64,000 nt of DNA from Acestrorhynchus altus (lineage: Eukaryota > Chordata > Actinopteri > Characiformes > Acestrorhynchidae). This document shows, piece after piece, positions 22,101 through 32,059 of this stretch (position 1 is its first letter; each line of letters begins with the position of its first letter). Position numbers and translations under genes: made by a program. The DNA lies in assembly GCA_034509495.1 (NCBI GenBank), contig CM067518.1, positions 6,889,695 to 6,953,694 of the forward strand. The letters are read 5' to 3'. The notes below the pieces were generated by a model. The model did not search any database, was not told the origin of the DNA, and saw nothing but the letters and a program-made list of their open reading frames with translations.

Positions 22101-22882
22101 TAGATATATATCTATTAAACAATTAATCTGTGCATTATTTATTGTTCATATATATATTTATCATGCTATTTATTTGTATGTTGATACATTTGTATTTATG
22201 TCACTTTTCTTCCTCCATAGGTCCAATCATTTTACAGTATTCATCAAAATTCTTGCATTTTCAGCTTAGAAACACTCTGGATGATCAAACTGCAACAGGA
22301 TTTCTGAGATGTACCGAGTTTTTAGCCCTTATATACAAACAAACAAGAAAAAACAACAAAATAAAACTGCAGCCACAAGTAGATCGAAACATTGTCCAAC
22401 TCATACAGATATCTAAGTTCTGTTCATTTCTACACCTCAAATAAGGCCACATTTGAGTAACCTAGGATCTCCCAAAAATCACAATATCTGTATCTGGTAT
22501 GTGCATCTCCTGGAAATACTTTCCTAATGTTTGGATGAAAACCATCATAGAAGTGTAGCCCTGGAGGTCTTAGTGATGGTTTGGTTCCATTAGAACAAGT
22601 GTTTAATGCTGATTCGTTAGACTGGGTTTAACCTTGGTTTCATCTGCTGCTGGGAGAAGATTCAGTCCAATAACCAGCTTCTCCCATCATTCAGGCAAGT
22701 TCCTCAGAAACACTCAGAAGTTTCTTACACATTATCAAGCTCTGTATCACCTTTATCTCATCTATCATGTCCTCAGTGAAGATGCCCCTGGTCAGAAGTC
22801 CATCGAAGACCTCTGAAGGATCCAAGTTCTTCACAAGATGAGCTCTGTTCTGCTGGAGGATCTTTCTGTGTCTGCTCTCCAT
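12986..22882 (-). CDS. casp9: Caspase-9, initiator caspase of the mitochondrial apoptosis pathway (whole gene span)
   Basis: Nine coding exons on the minus strand: 22882-22751, 21220-21022, 20218-20126, 19391-19187, 19071-18982, 18514-18367, 17394-17206, 16003-15894 and 13105-12986, about 430 residues, close to the usual length. The N-terminal CARD (exons 1-2) binds Apaf-1 in the apoptosome. The large subunit carries catalytic His (LSHG, exon 5) and Cys (QACGG, exon 6; the GG form is typical of caspase-9). The linker in exon 7 has DQTD followed by AIPT, matching the cleavage site and IAP-binding motif that in the human protein is ATPF. The small subunit follows (SLPTPSDILVSYSTFPG, SWRDTQTGSWYVETLD, KGLYKQMPGSFNFLRK). 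All junctions keep phase except exon 3 to 4. Human CASP9 also has nine exons. Identity is secure; the exon 4 start is not. Confidence 0.96.
13241..14739 (+). mobile_element. Tc1/mariner transposon with long terminal inverted repeats and TA target duplication
   Basis: Flanked by TA on both sides. Ends CACTTGAAACCAGACGTTT ... CTGGTTTCAAGTG; the inverted repeats run about 175 bp each and include the subterminal blocks (GTTAGCACATAGA, TTCTCTCTTTCATTATTCTG), the long-TIR arrangement of Sleeping Beauty-like elements. Arms are about 95% alike, so the copy is fairly young. It carries a broken transposase gene. Confidence 0.95.
13620..14520 (+). pseudogene. Tc1 transposase, internally deleted
   Basis: Starts MGKSKEICQDIRKRIVDLHK (helix-turn-helix, PAIRED-like), then VPRASVQTIICKYK and SYRSGRR with the GRPR-like linker, up to TVTRVLY. 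The middle is missing: the frame stops at 13,952 and homology resumes at YRDHRYVWRNKG (about 13,983), so the region with the first catalytic Asp is lost. Then HGGGSIMLWGCFAAGG, FQMDNGLKHTA with the second Asp, and WPSQSPDLNPIENV with the terminal acidic residue; another frameshift occurs near 14,345. It cannot make an active enzyme, but its ends could be moved in trans. Confidence 0.93.
15121..15571. mobile_element. Tc1-derived MITE (internal deletion derivative)
   Basis: Ends TACAGTATCTCACAAAAGTG and CACTTTTGTGAGATACTGTA are perfect inverses. About 450 bp. Subterminal sequence resembles the longer Tc1 copy at 23,380-24,860 (ACACCCCTCA, GCTGCAAATATTTA), so both belong to one family. Confidence 0.85.
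15894..16003 (-). CDS. casp9: casp9 coding exon 8 (small subunit)
   Basis: Acceptor attctgttcccag; YVSWRDTQTGSWYVETLDRV then LEENAATDDLATMLLM; donor gtatta, phase 0. SWRD and GSWYVE are caspase small-subunit signatures. Confidence 0.95.
17206..17394 (-). CDS. casp9: casp9 coding exon 7 (inter-subunit linker, small-subunit start)
   Basis: Acceptor gttgtgttacag; EQRDVGFMMSPEEVEPLAG, RIDDQTDAIPTSSSS, SDETDAKASLPTPSD, ILVSYSTFPG. Auto-cleavage after DQTD would expose AIPT, an IAP-binding tetrapeptide of the AxPx type. A second acidic site, DETD, lies downstream. Donor gtattt, phase 1. Confidence 0.95.
17524..17544. repeat. 21-bp copy of part of casp9 exon 6 inside intron 6
   Basis: Identical to 18,478-18,498 in exon 6 (the PGAVHG codons), same orientation, about 950 bp away. 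Flanking bases do not match. Confidence 0.8.
18367..18514 (-). CDS. casp9: casp9 coding exon 6 (catalytic Cys, QACGG)
   Basis: Acceptor gatgttcag; ASHSSVPGAVHGVDGPSVPV, then GKPKVFFIQACGG with the catalytic cysteine; donor gtgagt, phase 1. The QACGG form rather than QACRG separates caspase-9 from the effector caspases. Confidence 0.96.
18982..19071 (-). CDS. casp9: casp9 coding exon 5 (catalytic His)
   Basis: 30 codons: QIRHELSSLAKMDHSMYDCC then VVIILSHGTL; the His of SHG is the catalytic histidine. Acceptor tttctaatag, donor gtaagg, phase 0 at both ends. Confidence 0.95.
19187..19391 (-). CDS. casp9: casp9 coding exon 4 (start of the large subunit)
   Basis: Encodes GADYFICLQSYKMDASPCG, CLIINNVEFEPASSLNERKG, SDIDCVKLERRFKSLNFHV; donor gtaagt, phase 0. 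The best acceptor by pyrimidine tract (tttactgttttgtgctataag) gives this start, but it needs two leading bases while exon 3 leaves one. An alternative acceptor (tgtcgtacag, about 40 bp upstream) restores frame but has a poor tract and adds hydrophobic residues. Confidence 0.8.
19670..19745. mobile_element. Tc1 terminal fragment
   Basis: ACAAAATTATTGGCACCCTA followed by AACCCCCTTTG is characteristic of a Tc1-family end. No partner end seen nearby. Lies in casp9 intron 3. Confidence 0.5.
20126..20218 (-). CDS. casp9: casp9 coding exon 3 (proline-rich linker)
   Basis: Acceptor attccacag; encodes KPNNPHRPDAPQTLVPIKPT and on to LDVLPTP; donor gtaagt, phase 1 at both ends, 93 bp. Only this frame is open. 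Confidence 0.85.
21022..21220 (-). CDS. casp9: casp9 coding exon 2 (CARD end and proline-rich linker)
   Basis: Acceptor ttcttag; HAQARQLVKDLETRGSQAF and FLECLRETGQASLAEHLESG complete the CARD, then a Pro-rich tail. Donor gtgagt in phase 1. DLETRGSQA is a near-identical block in caspase-9 proteins. Confidence 0.95.
21221..22750. other. casp9: casp9 intron 1
   Basis: Contains a short LINE-tail-like piece (about 21,846-21,915: ACTTTATTGTTCCCTTTGGG and TCCCTCAGGGAAATTAA, resembling fish non-LTR 3' ends) and dispersed repeat copy B (22,226-22,443). No further exon found. Confidence 0.55.
22226..22443. repeat. Dispersed repeat, copy B
   Basis: Collinear with 2,639-2,830 (see that entry), same orientation. 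Confidence 0.7.
22751..22882 (-). CDS. casp9: casp9 coding exon 1 (CARD, first half)
   Basis: ATG at 22,882-22,880 directly after a splice acceptor (tctctgctgacag|g), so the ATG exon is probably exon 2 of the transcript. 44 codons, beginning MESRHRKILQQNRAHLVKNL and containing DGLLTRGIFTEDMIDEIK; donor gtgata, phase 0. Matches the helix pattern of the caspase-9 CARD. Confidence 0.93.
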
Positions 22883-22894
22883 CCTGTCAGCAGA

Positions 22895-22995
22895 GACAAC
22901 CAGCTAAAAAACGTTCATCATAACCAGCTAAAAACGTTCATCATAACCAGCTAAAAACGTTCATCATAACCAGTCAATAAATGTTCATCATAAAC
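22895..22995. repeat. Four-copy 23-bp minisatellite next to the casp9 start exon
   Basis: Unit AACCAGCTAAAAACGTTCAT + CAT, repeated about four times with the later copies drifting (AACCAGTCAATAAATGTTCA). Lies just upstream of the acceptor of the ATG exon, in the 5' intron. Confidence 0.9.
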
Positions 22996-23323
22996 AGTTA
23001 ATAAATGTATCAGAGTCAAAAGAACGCAGGAAACCTCGCCTCCACACTTCCGTGTTTACATCTCTCCCTGTGTGCCTTCGTGCAAGCTGAGATGCGTCTC
23101 GAGAACGCAGACTGTGTGATCAGGTCTGCGGCGCAGGTGCGCATTTTCGCTCAGGATGAGTCACAGCAAGAGACGCAGATAAACTATACGCTCGTGTAAT
23201 TTAATGGAATTCATATTTAATATAACTATAACAGTGTCTTTCTAATCATAGTTCTCAATTACCGTGTCCAAACACGTGTTTCATTTTCCATTTATTATGT
23301 TTTCCATTTATTGTATATATTCA

Positions 23324-23325
<2 letters not shown>

Positions 23326-23379
<54 letters not shown>
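23326..23379. repeat. (TA)n microsatellite
   Basis: Near-pure TA run directly at the left end of a Tc1 element, as expected for an element that targets TA. Confidence 0.95.
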
Positions 23380-23382
<3 letters not shown>

Positions 23383-24860
23383 TGTATCATAAAAGGTAGT
23401 ACACCCCTCACATTTCTGCAGATATTTAAGTATATCTTTATTTATATCTTAATTATTTATAGTCTGTGTGCAGCTTATATAACAGTGTAAATTTATTCTT
23501 CCCTCCAAATAACTCAATATACAGCCATTAATGTCTAAGCCAGCAGCAACAAAGTAGGTACACCCCCTTAGTCAAAGTTTATAGTGTCAATATTTTGGCA
23601 TGGCCACATTGTTTTCCAGTGCCTTAACTCTCCTGGGCATGGAGTTTACGAGCTTCTCAGTTTGCCACTGGAATGATTTTCCACTCCTCCATGATGACAT
23701 CATGGAGCAGGCGGATGTTGGAGACTTTGCGCTCCTCCACCTTCTGTTTGAGGATTCCCCAAAAGATGTTCTGTTGGGTTTAGGTCTGGAGACATTCTTG
23801 GTCAGTTCATCACCTTTACCTTCAACCTCTTCAATAAAGCAGTGGTTGTCTTAGGAGGTGTGTTGAGGTCCATTATCATGCTGGAACCCTGCCCTGTGAC
23901 CAATGTTCTGCTTCATTGTTCACAGTACATATTAGGGTTCATGTGTCCCTCAATGAAATCTGCTCTAACACCTGCTACACTCATACAGCCCCCAGACCAT
24001 AACATTCCACCATGCTTGACTGTGGGCATGATACACTTGTCTTTGTACTCTCACCTGATCGCCATCACACATACTTGGGATGCATCTGAACCAAGTAAAT
24101 TAATCACCAGCTCATCACACCGCCGGACATGGTTCAATGTCCATGACCTTTGTTGACGTAATATTTGGCAAACTTTTTGCGGGCTTTCTTGTGTACAGAC
24201 GTCAGAAGAGGCTTCCTTTTGGGGTGACAGCCATGCAGACCAATTTGAGTGTGTGGCGTATGGTCTGAGCGCTGACAGACTGACCTCCCACTCCTTCAAC
24301 CTCTGCAGCAATGCTGGCAGCACTCATAATGTCTCTCTCAGAGACAGCATTTGAATGTGACGCTGAGCATGTGCACTCAGCTTCTTTGGACAACCAGCGC
24401 GAGGTCTGTTCTGAGTGGACCCTGCTCTTTTTCTGAGCACTGGATGATCTTGGCCAGCATGCTGTAGCTCAGTTTCAGGGTGTTAGCAATCTTCTTGTAG
24501 CCTTACCTATCTTCGTGTAGTGCAACAATTGGTCTTATAAGATCCCCACAGAGTTCTTTGCTATGAGGTGCCATGTTGGAACTTACTCAGTGACCAGTAT
24601 GACAGAGTGTGAGAACTGGACTACAAGGCTAGACACCTGCTCCTATGCACACCTGGACCTGAAGTAACATGACATTTTGGGAAAATTACAAGCAGTGCTC
24701 AATTTGGACATATACAGGTAAAGTCTCTTAGGGAGTGGACTCACTTTTTGTTGTCACTGGTTAGACATTTAATGGCTGTATATTGAGTTATGAGGAAGAA
24801 TAAATTTACACTGTTATATAAGCTGCACACAGACTACTTTTCATTGTGTCAAAGTGTAAT
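23380..24860 (-). mobile_element. Degenerate Tc1-like transposon, minus strand
   Basis: Left end TACAGTGTATCATAAAAGGT with GTACACCCCTCAC. The subterminal block (GTCTGTGTGCAGCTTATATA, ATTTATTCTTCC, AACTCAATATACAGCCATTA) is mirrored near 24,760-24,840. The minus strand holds a decayed transposase, from an MAPHSKELCGDLIRP-like start near 24,570 through a PTVKHGG block at about 24,010 to SPDLNP near 23,760. Right tip truncated in AT-rich sequence. It sits in the 5' intron of casp9. Confidence 0.85.
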
Positions 24861-25200
24861 TTTATATATATATATACATTATAAATTTATATATATATAT
24901 ATAAAATTATATATATATAGTCTTAAATGTAATCCTATATCTTAATATAGTCTTAGTAGTCTTAAAGTGGAGTTTCTCCCAATTGCAACTATATCTTCCA
25001 GTTTATGTATGCAATATGCTTAAAAAGGACTTTTAGGTAAAAAGTAATAACAATAATAATAGTAATAATAATAATAATAATTATTATTACTTATATAGTA
25101 GTAATGATAATGATAGTAATCATTATTATTATATTATTAATAGTTATCATATAATTATTTTATTATTATTTTAACAATCGTCATCATCTTTAATTACTGC
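24861..25200. repeat. AT-rich low-complexity tract
   Basis: TA runs and TAA/ATT triplets; no gene. Confidence 0.8.
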
Positions 25201-25539
25201 TAAATAGTATATTCAAATATTAAACCTTAAATAACAACCTGCTCATATAAACTCTTAAAACTGGAGAAACACGTGGCCAGTAGGGCCTTTTCTCTAGCAA
25301 ACTGTGCAGCTGCAAATCGAAGCTTTCTGTCACAGTGAACCACATTATAAACACAGCTTTGTGCTGAGTTAGTGCTGGTTTCGTGTGAAATAAAAATATA
25401 AAGCATCTCAGAAAGGTGTGGTGCTCTGGATAAATCTGATCATTTAAACGACAGTCTGTAGCTGACTGTTCAGATTTTTGAAAGTCTTGTAAACTCATGA
25501 CTTAACAGACTTAGAATACACACACACACACACACTTAC

Positions 25540-25760
25540 CTTTACCTTCTTTGTCTCTTGCCAGCTCCGTGTCAGAGTGTGTGTGTGTGTGAGAGAGAGA
25601 GGGTCTCGGGGAGGGGAGGGTGAGTGTGTGGGGTGGAGGTGGGGGCTCTTCTGCTCGCGCTCTGCTGGGTTTTGTGCCGCTCGAACCTTAAAGACGCTCC
25701 GCGCGCGCAGCAGCAGCTCCTGTCTGAGCGAGTCTCCTCTGCGCGCGCGTTTCCTCCTCC
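25540..25760 (-). other. casp9: Probable non-coding first exon of casp9
   Basis: GC-rich minus-strand sequence ends at 25,540 with a strong donor (AAAG|gtaagtg). The casp9 ATG exon at 22,882 begins right after an acceptor, so it needs an upstream exon, and this is the only good donor in GC-rich sequence nearby. The 5' limit is a guess. Confidence 0.55.
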
Positions 25761-25860
25761 TGCCTCTCAGCCCTCCCTCCTTCCACACTTACCCCTCCCT
25801 CTCCCCCTCCCACGCGCCCTCGTGACGCACATACAGGCGTGGGCGGCCTGAGGTGTGTGG
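25560..25860. promoter_or_regulatory. casp9: CpG-rich promoter region, probably casp9
   Basis: The most CpG-dense stretch in the window (GACGCTCCGCGCGCGCAGCA, GCGCGCGCGT, CACGCGCCCTCGTGACGCAC) in otherwise AT-rich DNA. It has CT/GA-rich tracts and no TATA box, as in housekeeping-type vertebrate promoters. Confidence 0.65.
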
Positions 25861-25861
25861 G

Positions 25862-25866
<5 letters not shown>

Positions 25867-25911
<45 letters not shown>
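25867..25911. repeat. (GA)n microsatellite at the CpG island edge
   Basis: Pure GA run bordering the CpG-rich promoter. Confidence 0.95.
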
Positions 25912-25912
<1 letters not shown>

Positions 25913-26539
25913 AATGCTGCACATATGCTGTATCTGGAATCTGGACCCTGGACTTGGCTGCTGACTAAAGAGACCTTCATCATAACATCATCCAGGAAAG
26001 GTGTGGAGGCCAGCTGTGGCAGCCTAAGGTGGAGAACACACAGATCCACACAGAGTGGTGAATACTGCTATTTATACTTAATAGTGGTGCTTTGTAAGAA
26101 ACAAAAAGGAAGCAGACACCAGTACATTGGGTATAAGCATTATTTTGCCCTACAGGATAAGTCAATTTATAAGTGTAAAGCTCTGTGTGTCTTCTCCATG
26201 ACGTATGGCTGTTTCTTTCAATACAATCATTCCAGATCAATAAATAATTACATATGACTATAATATATTAATATGTCACTATGCCTTGGAAATGAGCTGA
26301 ATTCCCAAAAAGGTAAGCCAATGTAGAACCCTGGTTGCCTACTTTTGGACACTATGGACACTGTATACCAAGATGTGTTATATTTTCAACTGTACATAGA
26401 GTTTATAAAAATTGATTCTTAAAAAATAGAAACATTGTTCTCCTCTTAATTACTTCATTACGTATGAATGGAATAATGGTCAATATAATTTGGCTTTAAT
26501 AATAATAAAAAAATTGTGAAAAAAGTGAAAACTTTCAAA

Positions 26540-27200
26540 GTAATGCCAATTAATTCATAAAATATCTAAAATAAAAATAAGTGATTGTATAAATATTCAC
26601 CCTTTTAAAGTGACTGTCTTGATTCAACAGATGTCCAGATGTCCATTTGGTGCGGGATGTTTCTCAATTATTGAAGTCCAGATTACATGATTGCAGTGAG
26701 ACTGCATTAAACTGTTATTCAGTGGCATAGAGAAAGCTACTGAGCAAGAAAGCTCCTATTAAAATTTTGACTACAATTCATCCAAAGACATGTGGATGAC
26801 ATGAAGGTTAACTGGAAGAAAGTTCTTTGTTCCGAGAAGCTATTTGAGCTATTTGGTCATCAGACTAGACAGCAAACAATAAACATCACTACAAGCACAC
26901 CATTCCAATCGTGAAGCATGGTGGTGGTAGCACTATGCTGTGGGAATGCCTCTTAGCTCAGGAAGGATTGCAAAGATAGAGCATAAAATGAATGGAATAT
27001 AAGTAAATTCAGTCCGATTCCGTCTGCAAAAGAACTATGATTTGGAAGATTTACTTTCTAGCAAAGCAAAAGCCACACTAAAATGGTTTAAGACAACAAG
27101 TTCTGAAGTCAGTGCCCGGAACAGGCAGAGCTTGAGCAGTTCTGTAAAGAAGAATGGAGTAACATAGCAGTGTCCAGATACTGACGTGAAGGAATTGTGT
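26540..27200 (+). mobile_element. Degenerate Tc1-like transposon
   Basis: Plus-strand relics of a Tc1 transposase: a FGHQTRQQT-like stretch (about 26,855), TIPIVKHGGGSTMLW (about 26,905), AKATLKWFKTTSSEV (about 27,066) and LEQFCKEEWSN (about 27,133). Full of stops; ends not defined. Confidence 0.75.
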
Positions 27201-27249
27201 ATATTTATGCATTTTATATTACATTAAATATTTTTATTGGATTGACATC

Positions 27250-27485
27250 CCTGCTAAAAACCCAGTGACCAGTTTAGCGCTTGACCAGTATAGGCTATGC
27301 CTTTGTTTGAGTTGGATGGGTTAACTAGTCTACAAATGCAATTAACCTGACCAAGCTGTAGGTTCACCAGTGAGACCATGCTGATAGTGGTCGTGCTGGT
27401 CGACCAGAGTAATTTTGCTGGCCAGGAACTGGTAAAACATCTATGTTTTCATCTGGATAAGCAGCTTTTACACCACCACAACTAC
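27250..27485. repeat. Repeat-like sequence rich in GACCAG/CTGGTC
   Basis: Multiple GACCAG and CTGGTC words including the palindrome GCTGGTCGACCAG; resembles a teleost short repeat. Weak call. Confidence 0.35.
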
Positions 27486-27869
27486 CAAAGACCTAATTAG
27501 AGCATCTGAAACCAGCTTATTAAACTGAACATATCATTGTGGGTTGTAGTGAAATCTGTTTTCACTATTACTTGTCAAGAACCGACTTACATGGAGCATT
27601 ATTCCATGTATTAAAGCAAATGAGGAAAACATCATCTGTGGTTCTGAAGATGGACTAGTAAAGGCATTGTTTACGCTCTGCAGCGCCTCTATCGGCCACT
27701 CACGGTCAGTACCAGCTGGAGAGGGCTCTGAGCGCTTCAGCTGGACCTGAATGAATGGACAGGGAGTAAATCGATTTGGCTGAAAGTCAGCGAGTGCACC
27801 AGTAGGGGAAACGGTGGCTGCAGGTGTAAAACCAGCGTTTAACCGTAGAACAAATGAACCCAAAGCGGG

Positions 27870-28106
27870 GATGGGCTGCTAACTGAGTCCTGCTGGAGTG
27901 AAGGAAGAGCTGTGGAGCAGAGCAGACAGCTGACTGCAGCAGGTTAGTGAGATCGGCTCGGGGAAGCGGCTGCAGAGGGTTTCACCCAATGCTGAGGGCT
28001 TGTTGAACTTTTAAGAGCACTGCATGCGATGGAAAGCGTCATTGTTTGAATAGGGTGAAAGTGTTCAAGCAGCAGCTGTGAGGGATGTGGCAGGAGCCTG
28101 CATAAG
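27870..28106 (+). other. plekhg5: Candidate non-coding first exon and promoter of plekhg5
   Basis: Moderately GC-rich sequence ending in CATAAG|gtaagtg, a strong plus-strand donor. Its short ATG frames hit stops, so it would be 5' UTR. It is upstream of the plekhg5 coding exons in the correct orientation; the link is inferred only. Confidence 0.3.
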
Positions 28107-28570
28107 GTAAGTGTGTTTAGGGAAATGTAGCAGCATTTTAACAACACGCTTCTATTTGTTATAGAAGAAGACTTTTATTTTGTAGCTTTCCTAAGCGCTC
28201 GCGCGTGTGTCGATAACCTGGGAGGACTGCGTTAAGAGAATATTACCAAACAAGTTGTGCTACGACTTTAACCTCCGGACCCCTAGCCTAATTCTGCAGG
28301 ATGTTTTCGTAGTTTGCCGGACTTTAATGCACCGAAAAATGTTTAAGGAGATGCCAGATATTATTTTCAGGAGGTCTCGCTTTTTATTTTGCTTATAAGA
28401 ACGAGAAAACACTGTTTCAGATATCCTGTTGGAATTTTTGCGCTGGAGATTTTGAGCTGCTTGAAAATACTTGACATTGACCCAGATACATTTTAAAACC
28501 TGTCAGTATTATGCCTTCGTAGGACTTTTACTTTGACATTTAAACGCAAAAAAGTAAACAGACCCTTCTA

Positions 28571-28745
28571 ATTTTCCTCTATAACACAATATCTGAGTCG
28601 GTTATGTCATTGCCCCGCCCCTCTAGGTGATCAGTAGGAGTCTGTGTGCAGGTTGAGCATGAACACGTGAACAGAGCAGTAAACGTGCACTCCAAGGCTG
28701 CTTTGGTATTTAAATTGGGATTTAATTAATTTGGAACCGAGTGAA
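28571..28745 (+). promoter_or_regulatory. Promoter-like module, copy 1 (partner at 54,680-54,862)
   Basis: Contains GTTATGTCATTGCCCCGCCC, TGATCAGTAGGAGTCTGTGT and GCAGGTTGAGCA. These are matched in order by GTTACGTCATCAGCCCCACC, TGATCAGTCAGAGTCTGTAT and GCAGGTTGAGCA in the second copy. The CRE-like (TKACGTCA-type) and GC-box words suggest regulatory potential, but it may be a dispersed repeat. Confidence 0.55.
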
Positions 28746-29289
28746 ATGTAGAGTAATCCTGAGCAGGATTACTAGCTGTTCATTATATAATGACCACTGT
28801 TGTTAGACAGGGTGAGTCTTGTCGTTTATGATGTGTATCATGTCTGTAGGTGACTGATCCTGAGTTAGGAAGCCCACAAAGTGGATCTTGGGTTGTGAGG
28901 GTTAAACGCAGTGGTGCGGAGAGGTACAGACAGCTGTAGTCAGCATTTAAAGAGACAGACACATTTGTCAATAAATGATCTTGGCCTGAAAGATGATGTG
29001 AGTTACTTCATTTCCCACTTTGCTGGTAACTTTTCAGGCAGCTGTTGATTGTCTACCTCGGAGTAAATGCAGTGCTAGATGGTTCCGAACAAGTGGACTA
29101 TGAATCCGAGGCTCCACAAATCTCCTCCTAGAAGCTGGCTCGGGATTCGGCTACGTCTCAGTAAGATGTCATGTTTCTTTTTCCAAGTTTTGTAGGTAGA
29201 AGAAACGATGTAAGCTGTTGGATTTGCATGGTATTGTGGATACTGCAATAGGTTAGTAGTATTGCTATGCCCCCACCAACACCACTTTC

Positions 29290-29337
29290 TTCTCTCTCTC
29301 TCTCTCTCCGTCTCTCTCTCTTTCTCTCTCCGTCTCT

Positions 29338-29383
<46 letters not shown>

Positions 29384-29395
29384 TTCTCTCTCTCA
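29290..29395. repeat. (CT)n microsatellite
   Basis: Long CT tract with scattered CGTCT interruptions. Confidence 0.95.
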
Positions 29396-29794
29396 CTGCT
29401 GAATGTAGAGAGAGAGACTCATGCTCATGTTTCTCTCTCTTTATTCTTTATCTCTTGCTCACCTCTCTCATTTCATCTCTCACCCTTGAATTTGAAGTGG
29501 CTGCAAACAAACAAGTATTTCCAACTTTCCATCTTTTTTTTAAAAACTGATTTAAACATCTAAAGTAACGGTGGCTTGGGTGAACCGTATTTTGTTCTTT
29601 AATGCTTGAATGCTCTGCAGGAGCATAATTAGCTATGAAGGTTTCTGCCTGGATGAACCTCATTTCACTGAGAATTGACCATTGAAAAATGCTTAAGTGA
29701 ATTGTAGTTGTTAAATTCTAGCCTAAATAAAATGCTTTGTGCGTGGCAAATTAATAGAATAGTATACATGTTACAAATAGTTATGGTAGTTGAG

Positions 29795-30055
29795 CTATGA
29801 TGTTCATCACGATACATGCATCACACAGTGATATGGATTGCAATCCAAGTTTCACGCAGCAATTTGGATCACAATACAAGCCTCATACAGGAATGCTCAT
29901 CACTGAATAAGCGTCATGAAACAAGCATTAAGATCCATGTGACTATGTGGATCATGATACAAGTGCCACACAACAATCTGCATCATATTCCAAGTATTGC
30001 AGAGAATACACATCACAATACATTCACCACATTATCATAATCATAAGTGTTGCAC
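29795..30055. repeat. Degenerate minisatellite, unit about 35 bp
   Basis: Around seven diverged units of the type GGATCACGATACAAG + TNTCACACAGCAAT, each with a GATCA/CATCA word followed by CAAT. Direct orientation. Confidence 0.75.
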
Positions 30056-31159
30056 AATGAGCCAATAATTGACATTGTGTGTCTCTCTCTGTCGCGCTCC
30101 CTCTTCTGTTGCGGTTGCATGTAGATAGTGACTGTCCAAATAAATGAAAAGAAACCTAGGTTTGTGTTCTGGTTTTCTCCCCCCCACCACACACACATAT
30201 TGTACCATACTGGTATTGAATCTTGATGTCCAAACCATTATGTTTACCAAACCTCTGTATACTGGCACAACCCTCTTTGTCACATTGGTATCCTAACTGA
30301 GATTCATTTAGATGTATGTGTTCCTGGCACACAGGAATTCAGGTTCTTGTTTTGCAGGAAAAAGTTAAATGTTAGTGCTTCACCCTTGGTGCTTTAAATT
30401 CAGGACAAAAGGCAGAGTCTTGCAGGGTAAAACCTACTTTCAGGTTGAATTACTTAATGGTGCCTCCCCTTCCCCTTAAATCCTGCTTACTTAAACCCTC
30501 AGCATACTGTTTCCCCCTCAGTCTGCTTTTTATGGAAAGAAGCATGACAGGGTGGCTGGTGTTTGTGTAACTTTTTCTGACATTTGAAAGACAAACTAGC
30601 AAACATTGCTTTTGTTATGCAAGCGGACTTCTCCGATACACAATGTTAACTTGCCCCAACTGTGATAAGATTAGCCCACTCGTGTGCAATACTGTCTGTC
30701 CAGCCCAGTGTAGAGGTTTATATTTAGCAACCTCAAACTAAAGCACTCGCATGGGCTGGTAATTCACGGAGGGCTAAGGCTTGGCCTTGCTGTTCCAGGC
30801 CACAGGGTCTCAATCCTCCCATAAATACAAAGCTTGCAAAGCTGCTGATGTGGGGGTTGTGACTTACCACGTTTGGCTTGCTTGCTTACATTTAAATACA
30901 TGATGTCTGTATCTTTAGGTTCATCCTTAAAAAAAAGCAAAGAAAAGCTTTGTTCACACTTGGACTACTTTGTCATTTAACCAATGTAAACACACAGTGA
31001 GACACAATATAGTGCAACAAAAACTTGACAAGACCCACCATAAAACAAGAGTATTTAAGATATTGCTGACTCCAGACAATAATATTAGTAATTGGACTAA
31101 GAATCGGACTAATGTATTACAATTTAGAATGTTTTTCATTCTTCTTCAGCATGTTCCAG

Positions 31160-31300
31160 ATAGATTTATAATTCAATGTAGCTTTATTGGAATGACTGTA
31201 ATGAGAAAAATATTGCCAAAGCATTACAACAATAGACACAATACAAATGACAATAAAAGCAGCTAAAATGACAAACTAAGTGACAACAAAATGAATAAAG
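31160..31300 (-). mobile_element. LINE 3'-tail-like fragment
   Basis: CTTTATTGGAATGACTGTAA and ATATTGCCAAAGCATTACAA resemble a common fish non-LTR tail in reverse orientation. Short and without coding. Confidence 0.4.
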
Positions 31301-32059
31301 ATAACAATAAAATTAAACATTTTGGCTAATTTACGAAGGCAGTTCTCTAAAACATAATTATACCTTGTATATGTACTTTAGAAATAAAGAATTACAACAG
31401 TAAGTATTACTGTAAACGGTGAACACTGAAGTATAGTGAGGTAAATGTTACCCACTCTCTCTGGCAGTGACATGCTTATACTTAATGAGCAGCGAGTGCG
31501 AGAATGATCTGTAATTAGTCCAATTTTGGATATGTGTCATCCATTGGAATCTGTTTAAATCTGTCTCTGACTTTTTCTTGTGTTAATGTTTATTTGAACA
31601 TCTACAGCTACAAAACCATTTGTCTCATCCAATCTGGAAAGCCTGGGAATTTAGAGTCTATTTTTCCAGCCAAGCAAACTAGAAAAATGGGAAATTTGGT
31701 AAAAATGTAGCTGACATTTTAGTAATATCCTGCTAAAGTTGTGCTGTTGAGCCATTGAGATTGCATATTTAATGTAAAGTTGAACTGAAACAGGCCATTC
31801 GAATAGGGATGTCCATTCTATTGCTGTAAATTTTGCTTTGCCATGACATTAAAACCACTGACATAAAGAGAATAACATTGAATGTGTGGTTGCACCATGA
31901 CACCTCGCAAGACATGGGATATATTTTGTACTGTTCTGACAGTCCAGATGGGACAGTGTAGTGTGGAGTGCTGTGGAAGTGGCCTCCTCAGTTGACCTGT
32001 TCCTGCGGTTGGTGATCTGATATGGGTCCACGGTGGGAGGCAGGCAGGATGTGAGATGT

